From: Thinopyrum elongatum
Lineage: Eukaryota > Streptophyta > Magnoliopsida > Poales > Poaceae
Direction of reading: 5' to 3'
Length of the DNA: 64,000 bases
Assembly: GCA_011799875.1 (NCBI GenBank)
Contig: CM022297.1
Location: 363,572,921 to 363,636,920 of the forward strand
The position numbers and the translations under genes are program-made. The notes below the pieces were generated by a model. The model made no database searches, was not told the DNA's origin, and worked only from the letters and a program-made list of their open reading frames with translations. Below, in pieces: positions 23,178 to 34,304 of this stretch. Positions within the stretch are counted from its first letter, which is position 1. Each line of letters opens with the position of its first letter.

Positions 23178-26100
23178 ATGGCTGGTGGAAAATCTGCAAA
23201 GAAGGGTGGCAGACAGCGCCGAGACAACACTGCTTTAGACCTGCCACCAGATATCTATGAGCAATACAAGTCTGACCCAGAGGAAACCTATGGTGATCGC
23301 AAGACTCGAGTCCAATGGATTCGAAGATATTGGGCAGAGCAATGGTTTCTGTACAACTTCGTCACAAATGAGTATGCAAAGAAGAATGCAGTGAGGCCAC
23401 CATGGGCCGATATTGTGTATAAGAAACTGCATCCCAAGACGAAGGCTGAAGGCATTGCAAAGGGCTTCTATCCTTGCATGGTCAGAGGACCACAGCCTGA
23501 GAATGCGGACGCCTCCAGTCTCCGATGGTGTCGCGAAGATGAATTGTTGAGCATAATCTTCAGTTTGCAAGAGCCTCTGCTATGCAGAACAAGAAGGACC
23601 TGGGAATTGACTTCAACCCTGGTCCAGCAGCTCCAAGGCTAGATGGTAGTCGTGAAGCCGATCAGAATATCATTGGCCCCTTCAATAGCTTCGATGGGCT
23701 TCTCTCCCACATTGCTGCCCAAAGGGCCACTGTCGAAGAGGCTGCTGGTGAAGAGGAACATGCTAAAGTTCCTGAGCCCCCGAAGCCAAAGAAGAAGTCT
23801 AAAGCTTCAAAGCCTTCTACTGCTCCAAAAGCTTCAAGAGTGAATCCATTGCAATCTGCACCTCCTGAATCTAGTGTGCAGTCTGAGGATCAATCACGTG
23901 TCTCCAAGAAATCCAAGAAGCCCAAGAAGATTTCTGGACATGACCTTACTCCTGCTAGCATTCTGCGAAATGAAGAGAATGTTATAGATCTATCAAGCGA
24001 TGAAGATCTTGCTGATGATGCTCTGGAAATGCTCATCAAGAGCAAGCAGGAGGACGAAATCTTCAAGGATTTGCCTCTCTTTGATGCAGATATTCTCAAC
24101 AATTTCATTGATGAATGGTTTGAAGATCCTACTCTCACCATTGACGATCTGCAACTGCCCATTGACATTAGTGTCACATTTCAAGCCAGCATAGCCAAGG
24201 AGCTTGCTATAGCTCAGAAAATTGTTGAGCTGAAGAACAAAGTTGACTATGAGAAGGCCTAGTTCAAGAAGCATATGGCAAAGCTCAGTGTTGTCGATGT
24301 TCAAAACTTCAAGCAAATGATCATTGACCTCAAGGCTTAGTTCAAGAAGAAACGTGAGGAAGCTAAAGGCTCTCGTGAGCGCATGAAGTATTATGCTGAG
24401 AAATGCGTACAGGTTCATAATGTGGCTGTAAAGAGAAAGGCTCTTAGGCGTCCAGGATTTGACCCCAAGCTAGCTGCCAAGAAGAAGAAGAAGAAGTCTG
24501 CTCAAGCTGAACCCGAAGCCCCAAGGCGGGAAAGACCAAGCATTGTCTTCCCTGCCAGTATGACTGGCTCGAAGCCAAAGGTCCCTTCTGCAGCTTCTGA
24601 GCAAAAGAAGACTAAGCTGGCTGAGGCCGAAGCCAAGAAGAGGAAGCACCATGATACCTCTGATGCTGCTCCCTCCCAGAAGAAGCTGAAGACAAAGTCT
24701 TCAAAGCCTTCATGCAAAGAACGTGCTGCTCCACAAGAACCATTGCTCGTTGAGCCCATCTTTGTTGCACTGCCTGCTTCCACCAATCACGAGCGTTGTC
24801 TAGTTGTGCATGAGCCTGCTTCCAAAGAGGCTCATGAGTCTGAAGATATTCCAGCTGCTGACTCCACCGCAGCTGAAGACATTGGTCATGATGACAATGT
24901 TGAAGATGATGAAGTCCTTCCTCAGATCCTGCCCAACCCGGTATCATCGCCTGCTCCTACGAGCAGTGAACTGATAAGCATTGGCGATCCCATGACGCCA
25001 ATCACACAAGATGTATTCTGGGAAGAGCAACACCCCAACTCCCCGTTGCATGAAGTCATTCCTCGCACTCCACCCACTCATGTCACCACTCCGGTGCTTG
25101 AGACCCTGCAAGCAACACCAGAAGACATGGATAAGACCACTACTTCACCACAGGCGTCGCCCTCTTTTCGAAGGCTTCGCAGAGGCCCTAGGCCCTCGGT
25201 CTCCATGTCCAGTATTCCTGAAGAGGATGTGCAAAACACAAGCTCAGTAGCACATCAAGTGTTTCCTGAAGCCATCCCTTCAGTGACTGCTCAAGAATCT
25301 GAAGCCAAAGCGGCTGAAGATATCCCGGCCGCATCAGCCGATGAAGAAAAAGAAGAAGACCGTGAAGTTATTCCCCCTACCATTGATCCCGTCGTTCAAG
25401 AAGAAGAAAAAGTGATTATGCCAGACCCTTCAGTCCATGAAGCCACTGACGTTGAGGCAAATGCGGCTGCCACCACCACCACTACTGAAGCCAATGACGT
25501 TGTCATGGCTGAAGATAATGTGCAGCCTGAATTCATTGCTGCCACGGAAGACAATGCGCAGCCATCCACCTCGGATGTGGCCGTTCCTCCCCCTGTGCCT
25601 CACACCATGGAACGTGCGTACAATCGTGGTGAGCTCATTACTGTCCGATGGCCTATCTTGATACCACCCATTGCTCCTGGTCCCCAATATGACTATCTCG
25701 TGGAGCAAAGGCCTCAAACGCAGAAGCCAAAGCCCAGGCTGCCAAGGCTTCCAAGTGCTGTCACTACACAAGGCTCCTTCAGTGTGCTCAGCTTCAGAGA
25801 GCACAACACTTTCTTCAACTCGGCCAAGAACCCCTTCAGGAAGCCAAAGATTTCATCTGACAGGTTCTGGAGCCACCAGCAAAGGAGCTACTATTCATGC
25901 ATTCTATACAATCAAGACAAGATTTTTCCCCACAAACGTCTTGACTGTGATGCCATTGCTGGGCTGCCATGCCTTGAAGAAGCCCTAGACTGCTTCCGTG
26001 AAGTTAGGCTGCTCCCATTTGTCATTGACAAGGAGCATTGGAATGAAGAGCTTCTTCTGCAGTTCTATGCCACTATACACATATCAGGCTACAACAGGGA

Positions 26101-27126
26101 TCCGAAGACATGGGTCCTTGAGTGGATGACAGGAGATGTCCATCATGAAGCCAAAGCTCAGGATATCATCGAGCTAACTTCCCTGCCCACTCCTGGTGAT
26201 CTATATGAGCCAGGTTGTCAGCATTATGAACAAGAACTGTAGTGTATATTTCACAAGCCTGAGCCCAATATGAGTCAAATGCTCAGCATGATGAAGCCAT
26301 TGCCCATTGATGCTGAATATCCCAAGGAGTTCTATGTCAAGGACCTCGAGTACCTGCCCCGCACCATTTATCACATTCTGAGGCGTACTCTGTGGCCTAT
26401 CAAGGGATATTCTCCTGACGCCAAGCTTGAAGGCACCATGAAGACATTGGTCTTCTACATCATCAATGGCATTAGATTCAACACTCAAGATTTCTTCATC
26501 AGATAATTGGCAGCTTCAGGCATTCATCTATTTGGCCTCAAGTTTTATGCTCCATGGGTCATGCGGCTGATAAAGCTTCACTCAACCATCAACTATCAAG
26601 CTTCAGCATGCAACCATGTTGTATTATTGCCTGAAGTGGACATGTCTCATGAAGCTATTTATCATGTGCCTGCAAGGAGCCAATACACGAAGACAATGCC
26701 GCATTTCAAAGCTTCACTCAGCCAATTGAAGGTGTTCATGTGCAAATCCTCCTGCTCTTGCTGGTCCTCTTACTGGTCAGCTTCGTCTACCGCATCGTGC
26801 CAACACTGATGCAACAGCCAGCATGGTAGCACAAAGGCCTCAGAAGAGTGCTCGTGTCCTGAATGACAGAGAGCTTCTTGTATCACTTCACCAGAAGCAG
26901 GATAGGCATCATGACTGGCTGAAGTGCTAGATACAGAGCCTGCTCATTGTTGTCAATCCTATTTGCAACCTTGCAACCAAGAATTCTTTTGTTGCTCATG
27001 AAGCCCGTCGGCGGTCCTGGAAGAGCCTCACAATGCTCTGTTCTGAAGACGATCTTCGAGAAGATGGCTTCACTGAACATTTCAAGTTTGACTCCAGGCC
27101 TCAACAATCTGCAAGTTGGCATCCAA
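23178..27126 (+). pseudogene. ORF2 ('env-like' position) of the Copia element, N-terminal and central parts
   Basis: The chosen start MAGGKSAKKGGRQRR (23178) fits better than the in-frame ATG at 23031, because the basic start is followed by conserved-looking sequence. A 1-bp deletion near 23545 shifts the frame; the product continues from about 23560. Next come lysine/proline-rich tracts (KPKKKSK, KKSKKPKK), the acidic motif VIDLSSDED at 23981-24007, coiled-coil-like helices, a long Pro/Glu-rich region (about 24900-25600) and a globular region (FWSHQQRSYYSC to WVLEWMTG). Nonsense codons are TAG 24260, TAG 24338, TAG 26240, TAA 26504 and TAG 26928, with a further frameshift near 26700. I see no signal peptide, membrane span or furin-type site, so 'envelope' is a positional label only. 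It is interrupted at 27126 and resumes at 38539. Confidence 0.75.
27122..27126. repeat. Target-site duplication of the nested LTR element (left copy)
   Basis: tccaa precedes the LTR start at 27127 and recurs at 38539-38543 directly after the other LTR. Removing the element and one copy restores the ORF2 frame (SWHP|TPSLEDSE). Confidence 0.92.
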
Positions 27127-30100
27127 TGTGACGACCCAGGCTTAATCGTGCACTAACCATACACGCAAATGCACATGATCAAGCCTAAGGACTCACTTGA
27201 AGATATCACAACACAACTCTAAAACATAAATAAAGTCATACAAGCTTTATATTACAGGCCAGGGCCTCGAGGGCTCGAATACATAGCTCGATGGCATACA
27301 AGCATTAGCGGAAGCATCAGACATCTGGGTACAGATATTACAGAGAAACAGATAGGCCTTTAGAAAGGCGGGGCAAAACAAAATACTACGATCGAAAGGC
27401 GTAGGCCTCCTGCCTAGGATCCTCCGAACCTACTCCTGGTCGTTGGTTGGCTCCTCGTAGTAGTACTCGCTGGGAGGGTAGTAGTAGTAGTAGCCATAGT
27501 CGTCGACGGGGGCTGCTATCTCAGGGGCTCCGTCATCTGGCGGCGTCAATTGGATATGGGGAGAAAAAGAAAATAAAGCAAACGTGAGTACTCATCCGAA
27601 GTACTCAGCAAGCAAGGATCTACACTACATATGCAACATTTTCAAAGGGGGCTGTATATGTGGACTGGGCAGCAGAAATGCCAGAGTAGAGGGGGAAAGC
27701 CTAGTCCTATCAAAGACTAGCATCTTCAATCATCTTCATCGGTCTTGCAGCATTAGAAGAGTGCAGATTAGCATAATGTAAAGTAGTAGTAATGTTATCA
27801 ACCTCGCCCAGAGATCCTTCCTCAACTCCCTGCGAGAAAGCAATCCCAGAGCCATACTATCCATTTCATCTCAAGTCACCAGTTCTAGTTGTACCGATTG
27901 GGATACAACTCTGAGTGTCCGTTACCGTAGGACAGGCTATCGATAGATGTTTTCTTCCCTGCAGAGGTGCACCAACTTACCCACCACGCTCGATTAACTC
28001 CGGCCGAACACACTTTTCTGGGTCATGCCCGGCCTCGGCCAAATGATACGCCGTAACCCGACCGAATACTTAACAGAGAGGTCAGCACGCTGGACTAAAC
28101 CTAGGCATCCAGGGGTCTCGGGCCATCGCCCCGGACGCTCCTGCACGTTGCGAACGCGGTCGGTGAGCAGACCTAGCCCCCCTTATACAAGCGCAGGGCG
28201 TTACCAGTCCAACCCAGCGTGCGCCGCTCAGTCGCTGATGTCTATTAAGCTCCGGCTGAAGTATACGACGCAGAACACCCATACTATGCCCACGTGATGG
28301 TTAGTGCTATCAGGCCAGAGGCCCCTCGGATCAAATATCCAAACCGTTAGTGTGTTGATAGTGCGGAAACGAGCAGAGACTCACGAAAGATGTGACCCCA
28401 TTACCCCGTCTCGAGGACTTGCGGCAAGGGCTAGGAATGCCCGGCCACGCCTCGTGTTCAACCCTCGGGCACCATCCAGGTCCACCCGACTCCACATCAC
28501 TCGCAATTAAGCTCGCGCGGGTACCCCTCAGGGCCGACCCGTCTTTAGTAACATGTTTCAGTGTAAAGTCATAGTAACAATGGTAACCATGTGTCTAACA
28601 CCAAGGGGAACCCTGAGGAATCACCCTCGATGGAATTCCCTCTGATGTTACCGTCAAGGGTGAACGAAGGAGGAATCACCCTCGAGGTCCACTCTTGAGA
28701 GGTTGCACGATGACGTCGGTATCGGGGGTGGTGTAGGAGGAATCACCCTCGCTGACCACGCCCGATTAACTAACCTACAAGGTTATCATCAGAAGTGCTG
28801 ACGAGGTATCACCCTCGGCACTCGATAGTAACCCAGTAGTGTCGAGCAACTAAGGGGAAGTGACGTGCGGTGCCGGGGCCTGGTCTTTGATCCCGTTGCT
28901 CGGGTCTTATGATGTCAGCGTGATGCAGAGGTGACATCAGCAAGTCAACTGGTCGGTTGACCAATCAAACCAGATAGGTGGGTCCAGTGGGACCCACATG
29001 TCATTGACTAAGCTAACTAAACAGAGTTAGTTTAACCTAACTAATCTAATTATCGAGTGGGGCCTACTGTCAGTGAGTTTTTGGCAATTTAATTAACTAA
29101 CTAATTAATTAACTAGTTATTCTTTTTATTTAATTCGTTAAATGGGGTGGGGCCCATATGTCATAGACACAGGGGAGGCCACGTCGGCTTTGACCCGAGT
29201 CATCGGGGTCAAAGGGGGCCCATGGGCCCACCAGTCAGTGGCCCAGGCGGTGCCACGTGGGCGCCAGCTCGGCACCGGCCAGAGACACGTCAGAGTTAGC
29301 TCCGGCGAGCCACAACACGGCGGCGCGGCTCGGGAGAGGCGCGAGTTTCATCCACACGACACGGAAAGGAGCGAGGTTAGGTGCGTTCGAACGGCGGGAC
29401 GGCGCCGCGTCGAATGGTGGTGGTGCGAGGGGCTGTGGTGGCCGGAGCTGAGCGCTTCGAGCTCATCGGCGGTGAGGTTCTTCGGGCGTGCGACGGAAAC
29501 GGCAAAAGGAGGCGCGACCGAACGATCTAAAGAGCGAGGCAGGGCCTATGCGACGCGGCAAACGTAACGGTGGCAAGCACGGGACCAAAAGGTCGCCGTG
29601 GCCACGCCGGCGACGAGGCCAGGCGGCGGAGGGTTCGGGCGATCATGGATTGAGCGCTACGGGCCCCTAGAGGGGCAGAGGGAGGGCGCGTTCGGCGCAG
29701 GGGCTCACCGGGGGAGCGTGGGGTCTGGGCAGAGGGCTCGGGGAAGCGCAACGGAGCTGGAATCCTCGCCGGAGCTGCGGCGACCGAAGGAGGAAGAGGA
29801 GCTCGAGGGGCTTGATGCAGAGGCTCTCGGCTCCAACGGTTTGGACCGGTCGACGCGGAGGACGACGGCGGAGCGTTACGTCATCGGGGCGAGGCGCGAG
29901 GTCGACGGAGAGCGCGGGATCGAGCGACGGCGGCGACGATGGTTTCGGGCGTCCGCCCAGATCGAACCAGAGAGGGGGAACGAGGAGGAATGGGGGCGCT
30001 AGGGTTGCGGGGAGTGAGCGAGGCGCGCGGGCGAGCTCTTAAGGGCGCCGGGGGACCGCAGGATCATCGACACGGCGACGTGCGCCGGTCGGATGCGCGC

Positions 30101-30656
30101 GCGCGCTGACGCGTGCGGGAGGAGGGAGACGAGCACCAGGTGGGCTGGGCCGGGCACTGTAGCGCAGGCTTAAGTGCACAGTGAAATCTTTAGGCCTTTT
30201 TCCATTTTCTCTTTTTCTGTTTCTTTTCTTTTCCTGTTTTGCTAATTGGTTGGGCACTTAGTGAGTTTTGTAAAATGTGTGAGCTAGCCCATAAATCACA
30301 GTGCAATATATCCTATCACCCAAAATTAGTTTGGGGTAAATACTATTTCATATTTATTTTTTATTAATTAAAAGGTTGTCAAATAATGTTTTCAGTCACT
30401 GTTTGAGGATGTTAGAGCCACTTATCCAATCTCAATAAAGTTGGTTACAATTTTATTATTGCCTCTAAATTATTTGCTATTTAATGAACATTTAGTTTTT
30501 GGTTTGAGCAAATTTATTTTGCACTTTGAATTTGAGTTGAATTTTTGAGAAGAAGTTTGAGATGAGTTGCTTAACCACTATGATCAGGAGTTGCGATGAT
30601 GATGCCTTGGCATGATTAAGAGGTGATCACTGTAGTGTGATGCTGGGGATGTTACA
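27127..30656 (-). repeat. 3' LTR of the nested element (shorter copy, 3530 bp)
   Basis: On the plus strand it starts TGTGACGACCCAGG and ends GGGGATGTTACA. Compared with the right LTR it lacks a 706-bp block, the junction falling at 28908/28909. It contains a (TAG)n run near 27480 and a CpG-rich block at about 29140-30160. Confidence 0.9.
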
Positions 30657-30668
30657 AATCTCCTCCAC
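30657..30668 (-). other. Polypurine tract of the nested element
   Basis: The minus strand reads GTGGAGGAGATT immediately before the LTR start TGTAACATCCCC. It is preceded by CGGGACGAGATTTCTTGTA, a motif like the one just inside the 3255-7334 LTR. Confidence 0.65.
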
Positions 30669-33600
30669 TACAAGAAATCTCGTCCCGAGATTTAAGTGGG
30701 GAAGAAAAGGGTAACTTCAGAAGAACTGACCTTTGCAAGGTCAAACATCTGGTGATTAACTCAGGGGATGTGGTGGGAAATACCTCTCAAATTGAAATTT
30801 AAGGAAACATCGAGAGCAAAGTAAGGAGTTGCGATAAGAGGTTTCAAGCGAACAGATAGTCGCTCGACGCTTGAAGTAATGTGAAAAGGGGTTCAATGCA
30901 TCGGGAATAGATCAACTCTCGGAGGGGGCTGGTGATACACACGAAGCCAGGAACACAGGATACTTTGGAATCAAGGATATACAGGAGAGTCAGGTTTTCG
31001 ATCCTGTGGAACTATGGTGAGTGTCGATCGAAAATTAGGGAGGACGGTGACATCTTACCGGTCACGACAACAAGGTATGTCAGAGGATAGCCTGTCAGTT
31101 TTGTCGGTGACAACATCGGTACCAAGGGCGAGGGACGAATAGAACCATTTTCCTGCTCGTTAAAACGAGGCGGACCACTAGGCAAAGTTCTCGTCCATCG
31201 GTGATTACCGGAATGTCATCAACAATAGTAACAGGGTCTCACTGACAGAGTTATAGACCGGGGTGATTTATAAGCAGGGAATTATTTCTACTTACCTCAT
31301 ATAGATCACAAGAAAGGTTAAACAAAACAATGTAAAGGAAAATGTGTTTACACACAAGAATTTGGGAGTTTATCCTGTCCAAGGAAAAGCGGAGCATGAT
31401 ATACATAATGGGATAGCAAGTTCAAAAGCATTTAGATAAAGGGGGCGAGGGAAAATCATGATGTTACCCATACAACAGTGTTTGGATAATTGGTCAAGAA
31501 ACATTTGGCAATGTGTCTCAAATGTTCTTGTTGATATTTGGAATACCATAGTTATGCTCCGAGGTAGCGATGACATGGGGTTTCAAGTAAGGGTTGGATC
31601 GAAAGATCACAAGAGATACAAAGGAACACTTCCAAGATTATCTTGGAACGTAAGGATTAACCAAACACAACCAGGTTTGTGTTGGCAGAAAGTCAAGATG
31701 TCGTCGATGATATCACAAATCATCGAGGGGCAGGGATGGTATTTCCAGCCATGAATTCATTTGATATCCTGAAAGAGCTCGGAATGTTGATGATGATCAC
31801 GAAGCATTTGTCGAGAGGTTACAATAAAATGTAATCAGTCAGCGATGACGTCAAGCAAAAGGAATGCCGAAGCGAAAGGTTATGGGAACCATGGACATGA
31901 CGCAGGCTTGAAATCAAGCTTACTGTTCAAGATGAAATGATAAGATAAGGAAGATCGACGCGAGCTTAGCTCATCGTCAAAAATTGTGCTCTATAAAGAA
32001 GGACCCGATAGCACAGTTAAAAGTTGGCATGATAAAAATATAGCCGATCAGGCTAGGAATGATGTGATGGGGTATTTGGCTCCCCAGCAACAAGGTACTA
32101 GGAGTGTTGAATCGACGAGCGGGATCGATTCATTATTCGGTGGTCTCGGTTTGAAGACAACCCAGAACCCATGGAGTGACTATGACAGGGAAAGGTATCA
32201 CTCCATCGGGAAAATTCATAGGACATAGTACAATAGGATGACATCCTCGAGATAGTAGGGGCAATACTCGAGGTAGATCAGAATAGAGGTTGGACAGATG
32301 GTATGATCTGCAGAAGACAAGTATTGTAACTTGTCTGGGAAATGGGATTAAGGAGAAGATAGGGTTGGAACCACAATTATAAAGAATCAAAGCGAAATAC
32401 AAGATGGATTTATAACAAGGTTTATTATTTTTACGAGCAGCTTCCATGATAAGTTCTACATCGGGTCCATGGGCATGAACACAAAGGTTCAAGGTCGACT
32501 CCCACTTCTTCAATGAACAACTTCTCATTCACTGCTCTTTGTTAAGAAGGTTTAGAGTTTGAAAGTTTAACTGGTGGAATAACAGAAGGTATGGCACATG
32601 AAGCCTTGTGGGTTCTCTCAGCTAGCGAAGGCATAGACACTACTCATAGGGGCATTTTTATGGATCTATTCCACACGCTTATAGAAGCAACGGACTACAT
32701 TCCAAAATTGGATATGGAAGAAAAGAATTAAATGATACCGCATTGCCGAAGGCAATTGTAACAGGGGAAGAACTCTCAGAGATAGAAGATGAAAAAAACA
32801 TTGTCGGATAATAATCCAACAAAAGATCAGGTAGACGACATACGATCTGACGTGAGTAGCGGTACTCAACCAGAAGAAGAAAGAATGTAACGGCATCAGA
32901 TTATAGAAACATCGGAATAATCTGACGTTTAGGTACAAAGGAGTTATGGTTCAGAAATGAAGGATCAGAAGCAAAAGCTCTGACCAAAAAAATGAGTAGG
33001 TTGAACAGAACTAGATGAACAACTTTAGTGTTCCGTCTTGCAGAGATCTCCATCCATGGTTACGTGACATGTCCTGGTCAGTAGTCAGTCCCAAGTCAAT
33101 AAGGGGAAGGAATGCACTACCTCTCCGTGCCATGCAAGCTGAGCGGATATACAAACGGCAAGAAGTGGAGAATGCTTCAGTGCCAAAGGCAATGTCAACG
33201 GGGAAGGAACCGATAAGGTTCTTAGAATAGAAAAGAATCGGTCGGATAATTGTCCACAAAAGGAATCAAGTGATCCGTGAGAACTAACGGGGTAGGGTTT
33301 TAACAACTGGTCCCACCTGAGAGTCCTCCTGAGGAAGGACGGGAGGCAAGCACATCGAATTAAGGAAGCACTTGAACAACCCAAGTATAAAATTCAGAGG
33401 GTTCATGATTTCCAAAACCAGGAGTGACAATTAGTTCACCTAGGCAGAGGGACGAGTGATTTGTACATGCTTAGCTGGACAATCAATCAATACTTGATTG
33501 GCCGAGAACCAGCTCATGTCTGAATTGTGACTAAGCCGGAAGGACGAATTCTAGGAATCGACTGATGATGGCAAACATTCGCAGCATATTGATTCAGGGG

Positions 33601-34288
33601 ATTCAAAATGGTAATTGGCAAAGGATGTTGACGGGGATTACTAGACATATGGAATTAACCATAAGACAAGCAGGCAAGAATTTCAAGAGCAATAAGTTGC
33701 AGAGAATTTTCAGGATATCAGATAGTAATTCAATGTGTCCTGGAAAGCACTTGAATAACTGGGGATGAACGAACCCCGTGTAAGTATGAGGATTTATTCG
33801 TAGGTGTGTTCAGGCAGAAAGGAACTGCAAGGCAGTAGGTTCAGAGAATTCTTGAAATGTCGGATAGTATTTCAATATGTCGGAGGAAACCCGAGAGTAA
33901 CTGGAATGAATATATGAACGACAGTTGTAAGTAGTTATCCATCAGAGTTTATCGATGGTCAGGAACTGCAAATCAGTGGCACAGGGTCTCGGTTATCGGC
34001 GAGGAGTATCTTCAGAATCTTCTGATGAAGCAGATGATCATCGGTAATGTCGGGGCTCTCCGGGAGGAAGTGGGTACGAGAACCTAATGTCAGAGTTAGT
34101 AAATTTTTTTAACCCGAATAGAAGAGAGATCAGAGTCCAAGAGTATAGACGAGGAATAAAAGATCCTAATACCACCCAATTGGCGACGTGGGCCTGTAAG
34201 CCACACAACCAAGTTAGTAAAATTAGTTTTGGACCACTAGACTCAATTTCGGCCAAGGAGTTGGAAAGGGGGATTCCTAGAGGCAGTC
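30669..34288 (-). mobile_element. Non-coding internal region of the nested element
   Basis: All frames are broken into short ORFs without gag or pol motifs. The sequence has degenerate long-period repeats: the stretch at about 32740-32860 (aaggcaattgtaacaggggaag) resembles 33180-33290 (aaggcaatgtcaacggggaag), and about 33700-33770 resembles 33838-33910 (gagaatt, ggatagta, ttcaat). Some plant non-autonomous LTR elements have such repetitive, non-coding interiors. Confidence 0.6.
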
Positions 34289-34301
34289 GGCTCTGATACC
34301 A
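34289..34301 (-). other. Primer-binding site of the nested element
   Basis: The minus strand reads TGGTATCAGAGCC, three bases inside the right LTR. This site complements tRNA-iMet and defines the right LTR as the 5' LTR. Confidence 0.88.
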
Positions 34302-34304
34302 ACC

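Noticed and set aside
29142..30042. Overlapping Gly/Arg/Glu-rich ORFs on the plus strand, repeated at 37023-37923
   Set aside because: They lie in the CpG-rich part of an LTR, are biased in composition, exist in several frames at once and have no recognisable domain. They are LTR sequence, not genes.
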